Origin: Pseudomonadota bacterium
Lineage (GTDB): Bacteria > Pseudomonadota > Gammaproteobacteria > Burkholderiales > Ferrovaceae
Direction: 5' to 3'
DNA length: 21,275 nt
Assembly: GCA_021828575.1 (NCBI GenBank)
Contig: JAJZEL010000112.1
Location: forward strand, 1,075 to 22,349
The first letter of the stretch is position 1. Every line of letters begins with the position of its first letter. Shown here in pieces: positions 15,881 through 21,275 of this stretch. The notes under the pieces were generated by a model. It was not told the origin of the DNA, did not search any database, and worked only from the letters and a program-made list of their open reading frames with translations. Position numbers and translations under genes: made by a program.

Positions 15881-16351
15881 TTTCTGCCACGCGACTCCAG
15901 CAGTTTTCCTAGGGCATCTTTCAGGCGGGAAGGCTCGGTTTGCCTGTACAGTTGCTCAAACTGGTCGAGGGTATCTTCAGAAAGGGGCTGGCCATCGCGG
16001 GAGGGCGGCACCGGTTCTTTGGGTAACGGGGGAAGCACCTTGACGGCAATGGCCTCCAGAACCAGTCCCTTTGCTTCCAGGAGTTTCAGCAGAGAGGGGG
16101 TCATCTGGCGCAGTTTGGCGGCCAGCCCCCCGTGTTCCGTCATGACTACCAGGGTGGGCCCGTCCAGTGACATGACCTTTGTTCCCTGGGCCAGAGGACT
16201 GGGCACGATGGATTCCCAGGTACCTTGCAGGATGCGCAGTTGTTCGGATTGTCGGCCCAGGGTCTCCAGAGGACCTGGGCTGCGCAGGAGGTCACCGAGA
16301 CGGTGACTGTTCGGGTAGAATCCCGCTATTTGCCTCTTGGCGTCCCCACTC

Positions 16352-16353
<2 letters not shown>
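15871..16353 (-). CDS. DUF721 / DciA-like protein
   Basis: The product is 160 aa from the ATG at 16353 (MSGDAKRQIAGFYPN). The stretch from LRILQGTWESIVPSPLA through SLDGPTLVVMTEHGGLAAKLRQMTPSLLKLL has the pattern of the DUF721 (KH-like) domain of DciA, a replicative helicase loader in many bacteria without DnaC. The second half is polar with a proline-rich linker (PPLPKEPVPPSRDG) and a helical, basic tail. The role is inferred from family resemblance. A DUF721 gene on the opposite strand next to lpxC and secA is common in Betaproteobacteria. The start codon overlaps the secA start on the other strand. An upstream in-frame ATG at 16365 would add four residues. A weak promoter-like pair (TTGCGA, 17 bases, GAGAAT on the - strand) lies within secA just upstream. 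Confidence 0.8.
16291..16307. repeat. Perfect 7-bp inverted repeat upstream of secA
   Basis: GTCACCG, AGA, CGGTGAC forms a perfect 17-bp inverted repeat with a 3-base centre. It lies within codons 16-21 of the DUF721 gene and ends 44 bases before the secA ATG. It covers the place where a -35 element would stand relative to the -10-like box at 16316. It could be an operator, or a chance palindrome. Confidence 0.5.
16316..16321 (+). promoter_or_regulatory. Candidate -10 box for secA
   Basis: TAGAAT differs from TATAAT by one base and lies 30 bases before the secA ATG, which would give a leader of about 24 bases. No good -35 is visible; its expected place is occupied by the inverted repeat. secA is the first + strand gene after a - strand gene, so it should have a promoter near here. 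Confidence 0.4.
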
Positions 16354-19069
<2,716 letters not shown>

Positions 19070-19070
19070 T

Positions 19071-19075
19071 GGAGG
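19071..19075 (+). promoter_or_regulatory. Shine-Dalgarno that fixes the argJ start
   Basis: GGAGG begins 2 bases after the secA stop and stands 7 bases before the ATG at 19083. The argJ frame is open back into secA, so this site decides the start. Confidence 0.75.
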
Positions 19076-19082
19076 CGCATTC

Positions 19083-20291
19083 ATGACGGAAGGACACCAT
19101 TGGCATCCCGTTCCAGGCGTACAGTTGGGGCCCGTGGCTGCCGGCATTCGGAAAAAGGAACGATTGGACCTGCTGCTGATGGTTTTGGCTCCTCATACAA
19201 GGGTGGGTGCCGTCTTTACCCGTAACCGGTTTTGCGCGGCTCCGGTGCAGGTGTGTCGTGAACATCTGGCACAGGGAACACCGCGGGCGCTGGTCATCAA
19301 CACGGGATGCGCCAACGCAGGAACCGGGGAAGGTGGCCTGATGGACGCTCGTGCCACTTGCCATGCCGTGGCGACGCAACTGGGCATTGCTTTCCAGAGT
19401 GTGCTGCCGTTTTCCACGGGTGTGATACTCGAGCGCCTCCCCATGGATCGCTTGCTGGCAGGCATTGCTCCAGCCCATGCTGCCTTGTCCGGCGACTGTT
19501 GGCAGGAAGCGGCTCAGGCCATCATGACCACCGACCTCGTACCCAAGCTGGCTTCACGGCAGATCTCGTTGGCGGGGAGAACCGTAACCGTTACAGGAAT
19601 CGCCAAGGGGTCCGGCATGATTCACCCCAATATGGCCACTATGCTGGGTTTTGTGGCGACGGATGCCGTCGTGGACGCTGCCGTGCTGCAAAAACTCACG
19701 GCGGAGGCTGCAGACTTGTCCTTCAATCGCATCACGGTGGATGGAGACACCTCCACCAATGATTCTTTCCTGATCGTGGCCACTGGTCAGGCAGGGCATC
19801 CCGAAATCACGAGCAATGCCTCGCCGGGATATGCCGAATTGCGAGACGCCCTGTTTGAGGTTTCCATCGCTCTGGCCCAAGCCATCGTCAGGGATGGAGA
19901 AGGTGCCACCAAATTCATCACCGTGCGTGTGGAGGAAGGCCGCGACGAGTCGGAATGTCAGAAAGTGGCTTACGCCATTGCCCGCTCTCCTCTGGTCAAG
20001 ACGGCATTTTTTGCCTCCGACCCCAATCTGGGCCGGATATTGGCAGCCGTAGGCTATGCCGGTATAGATGACCTTCAGGTGGAAAAACTGAAGCTGTACC
20101 TTGACCATGTATTGGTGTCCGAGCACGGAGGGCGCGCCCAGTCCTATGAAGAAGCCGCGGGGCAAGAAGTCATGAAGCAGAAGGACATTACCATCCGCGT
20201 GGTGCTGGGGCGTGGACAGGCCAGTACGACCGTCTGGACGTGCGACCTGTCCTACGATTACGTGCGCATCAATGCCGATTACCGCAGTTGA
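19083..20291 (+). CDS. argJ: Glutamate N-acetyltransferase / ornithine acetyltransferase ArgJ
   Basis: ArgJ moves the acetyl group from N-acetylornithine to glutamate, recycling acetyl in the cyclic arginine pathway. Bifunctional forms also acetylate glutamate from acetyl-CoA, and the sequence alone does not settle which form this is. The 402-aa precursor cuts itself into alpha and beta chains. The cleavage and nucleophile site is Thr186 in KGSGMIHPNMATMLGF. The oxyanion-hole pair Thr112-Gly113 lies in FSTGVILERLPM. NTGCANAGTGEGG and the C-terminal DYVRINADYRS are family hallmarks. It lies 13 bases after secA and is probably cotranscribed, an arrangement frequent in Betaproteobacteria and without an obvious functional link. 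Confidence 0.98.
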   Translation: MTEGHHWHPVPGVQLGPVAAGIRKKERLDLLLMVLAPHTRVGAVFTRNRFCAAPVQVCREHLAQGTPRALVINTGCANAGTGEGGLMDARATCHAVATQLGIAFQSVLPFSTGVILERLPMDRLLAGIAPAHAALSGDCWQEAAQAIMTTDLVPKLASRQISLAGRTVTVTGIAKGSGMIHPNMATMLGFVATDAVVDAAVLQKLTAEAADLSFNRITVDGDTSTNDSFLIVATGQAGHPEITSNASPGYAELRDALFEVSIALAQAIVRDGEGATKFITVRVEEGRDESECQKVAYAIARSPLVKTAFFASDPNLGRILAAVGYAGIDDLQVEKLKLYLDHVLVSEHGGRAQSYEEAAGQEVMKQKDITIRVVLGRGQASTTVWTCDLSYDYVRINADYRS

Positions 20292-20294
20292 GTC

Positions 20295-21152
20295 ATGACG
20301 GAATCCTCTCCTGACACATTGATTGCCCGGTTGGAGGGGGTACTGAAGCGCCTGGAAATGCTGTTACCCTGTCCTGCAGTGGCTCCTGACTGGGATGCTG
20401 CTGTGGCCTGGCGGTGGCGTTCGGGCGGCTTGCATGCCATCCTGAAACCCCATGCTGTTCGTTTGAGCGACTTGCAGGCCATGGAGGAACAGCGGGATCG
20501 GGTCACTGAAAACACTCGGCGTTTTGTGCAGGGCAAGCCCGCCAATAACGTACTGCTGACGGGTGCCCGTGGCACGGGAAAGTCTTCCCTGGTCAAGGCA
20601 CAGCTGACGGAATTTGCCAGTCAGGGTTTGCGGTTGCTGGAAATGGACCGCGACCATCTGGTGGATCTTCCGGAACTGCTTGAAATGGTCACAGGGCGCC
20701 CGGAGCGTTTCATCCTGTTTTGCGATGACCTGTCCTTCGAGGCAGGGGAGTCTGGTTACAAGGCGCTGAAATCCCTGCTGGAAGGTTCCGTGGCGGCGCC
20801 TTCCGACAATCTCCTGGTGTATGCCACGAGCAATCGCAGGCACCTCATGCCCGAATTCCTGTCAGAAAATCTGGAGGCGCGACACGAAAACGGTGAAATC
20901 CATCCCGGAGAAAGTACCGAGGAAAAAATATCCCTTTCTGACCGATTTGGTCTCTGGATCTCGTTTTATTCCTTTGATCAGGAAGACTATCTGACCATTG
21001 CTGCCCATTGGGTGAATGTACTGGGTGGCCAGCAGGGCGATCCGGAGCTTTTTCGCAGGGAAGCCCTTCAATGGGCCTTGTCGCGCAGTTCGCGAAGTGG
21101 CCGGTCTGCCTGGCATTTTGCGCGCGACTGGATCGGCCGGTCGGCTCCTTGA
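20295..21152 (+). CDS. DUF815 family P-loop ATPase
   Basis: The product is a 285-aa AAA-type ATPase of the DUF815 family, with unknown function. Walker A is GARGTGKS at 90-97, Walker B is FILFCDD ending at Asp144-Asp145, and a sensor-1-like segment reads LLVYATSNRRHLMPE. The region SLSDRFGLWISFYSFDQEDYL and the C-terminal HFARDWIG are also typical of the family. There is no signal peptide or membrane span, so it is probably cytoplasmic. The ATG lies 3 bases after argJ with no clear Shine-Dalgarno, so it is probably coupled to argJ. DUF815 genes are commonly found beside argJ and a Nudix gene in this group, but I know of no settled role. Confidence 0.9.
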   Translation: MTESSPDTLIARLEGVLKRLEMLLPCPAVAPDWDAAVAWRWRSGGLHAILKPHAVRLSDLQAMEEQRDRVTENTRRFVQGKPANNVLLTGARGTGKSSLVKAQLTEFASQGLRLLEMDRDHLVDLPELLEMVTGRPERFILFCDDLSFEAGESGYKALKSLLEGSVAAPSDNLLVYATSNRRHLMPEFLSENLEARHENGEIHPGESTEEKISLSDRFGLWISFYSFDQEDYLTIAAHWVNVLGGQQGDPELFRREALQWALSRSSRSGRSAWHFARDWIGRSAP

Positions 21153-21163
21153 GCCTTGTTTCC

Positions 21164-21275
21164 ATGAAAGTGACTTCCGTGGTGGCTGCCGTGCTGCTGG
21201 ACAGGGTAGGGCGTTATCTGCTGGCCAGGCGTCCGGAAGGAAAACCCTATGCAGGCTATTGGGCATTCCCCTGAG
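21164..21275 (+). CDS. Nudix hydrolase (MutT-like), N-terminal fragment
   Basis: The first 36 codons (MKVTSVVAAVLLDRVGRYLL, then ARRPEGKPYAGYWAFP) match the start of MutT-like Nudix hydrolases, which clean up oxidised dGTP; in Betaproteobacteria these are often fused to a thiamine-phosphate synthase-like domain. The expected GGK of the Nudix box should follow FP, but the frame reads TGA at 21272-21274, one base before the window ends. This could be a base error at the edge, a frameshift or a true stop, and it cannot be settled here. The ATG lies 11 bases after the DUF815 gene and has no clear Shine-Dalgarno. Confidence 0.7.

Overview
This window is a bacterial division and cell wall (dcw) cluster, almost entirely coding and nearly all on the + strand. 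The gene order is ftsI, murE, murF, mraY, murD, ftsW, murG, murC, murB, ftsQ, ftsA, ftsZ, lpxC. A DUF721/DciA-like gene follows on the - strand, then secA, argJ, a DUF815 ATPase gene and the start of a Nudix hydrolase gene. LpxC (lipid A synthesis) points to a Gram-negative, and MurE carries the DNPR motif of meso-diaminopimelate-adding enzymes. The order secA-argJ-DUF815-Nudix after ftsZ-lpxC is typical of Betaproteobacteria, and the moderately high GC fits (judged by eye, not counted). A Nitrosomonadales- or Ferrovales-like member is possible, but I cannot place it below class from the sequence alone.

Region 1 (1-11668) holds the septal transpeptidase FtsI (5' end missing), the cytoplasmic UDP-MurNAc-pentapeptide enzymes MurB, C, D, E and F, the lipid I/II enzymes MraY and MurG, and the septal glycosyltransferase FtsW. 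The genes are packed end to end. Most junctions are 4-base ATGA or GTGA overlaps, which suggests one translationally coupled transcript. MurF carries an in-frame 27-bp tandem duplication. MurB is followed after a single base by ftsQ, so the ddlB gene usual at this place is absent.

Region 2 (11670-14922) holds the divisome genes ftsQ, ftsA and ftsZ. The largest gap inside the + strand dcw run (41 bases) precedes ftsZ, which has a strong Shine-Dalgarno sequence. Region 3 (14920-16353) has lpxC with a perfect extended -10 box laid over the ftsZ stop codon, so that the predicted transcript starts at or next to the lpxC ATG. LpxC then converges on the DUF721/DciA-like gene. Region 4 (16291-21275) starts with secA. 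Its ATG and the ATG of the divergent DUF721 gene share the same CATG tetranucleotide, and a perfect inverted repeat lies just upstream of a -10-like box. It continues with argJ (arginine cycle), the DUF815 ATPase and the truncated Nudix gene, whose frame meets a stop at the last bases.

I saw no RNA genes, insertion sequences, CRISPR arrays or attachment sites, and no gene-free stretch longer than about 45 bases. The genes are conserved housekeeping genes, and I see no undescribed system. The points worth a second look are the MurF duplication, the lpxC and secA/DUF721 start regions, and the missing ddlB.
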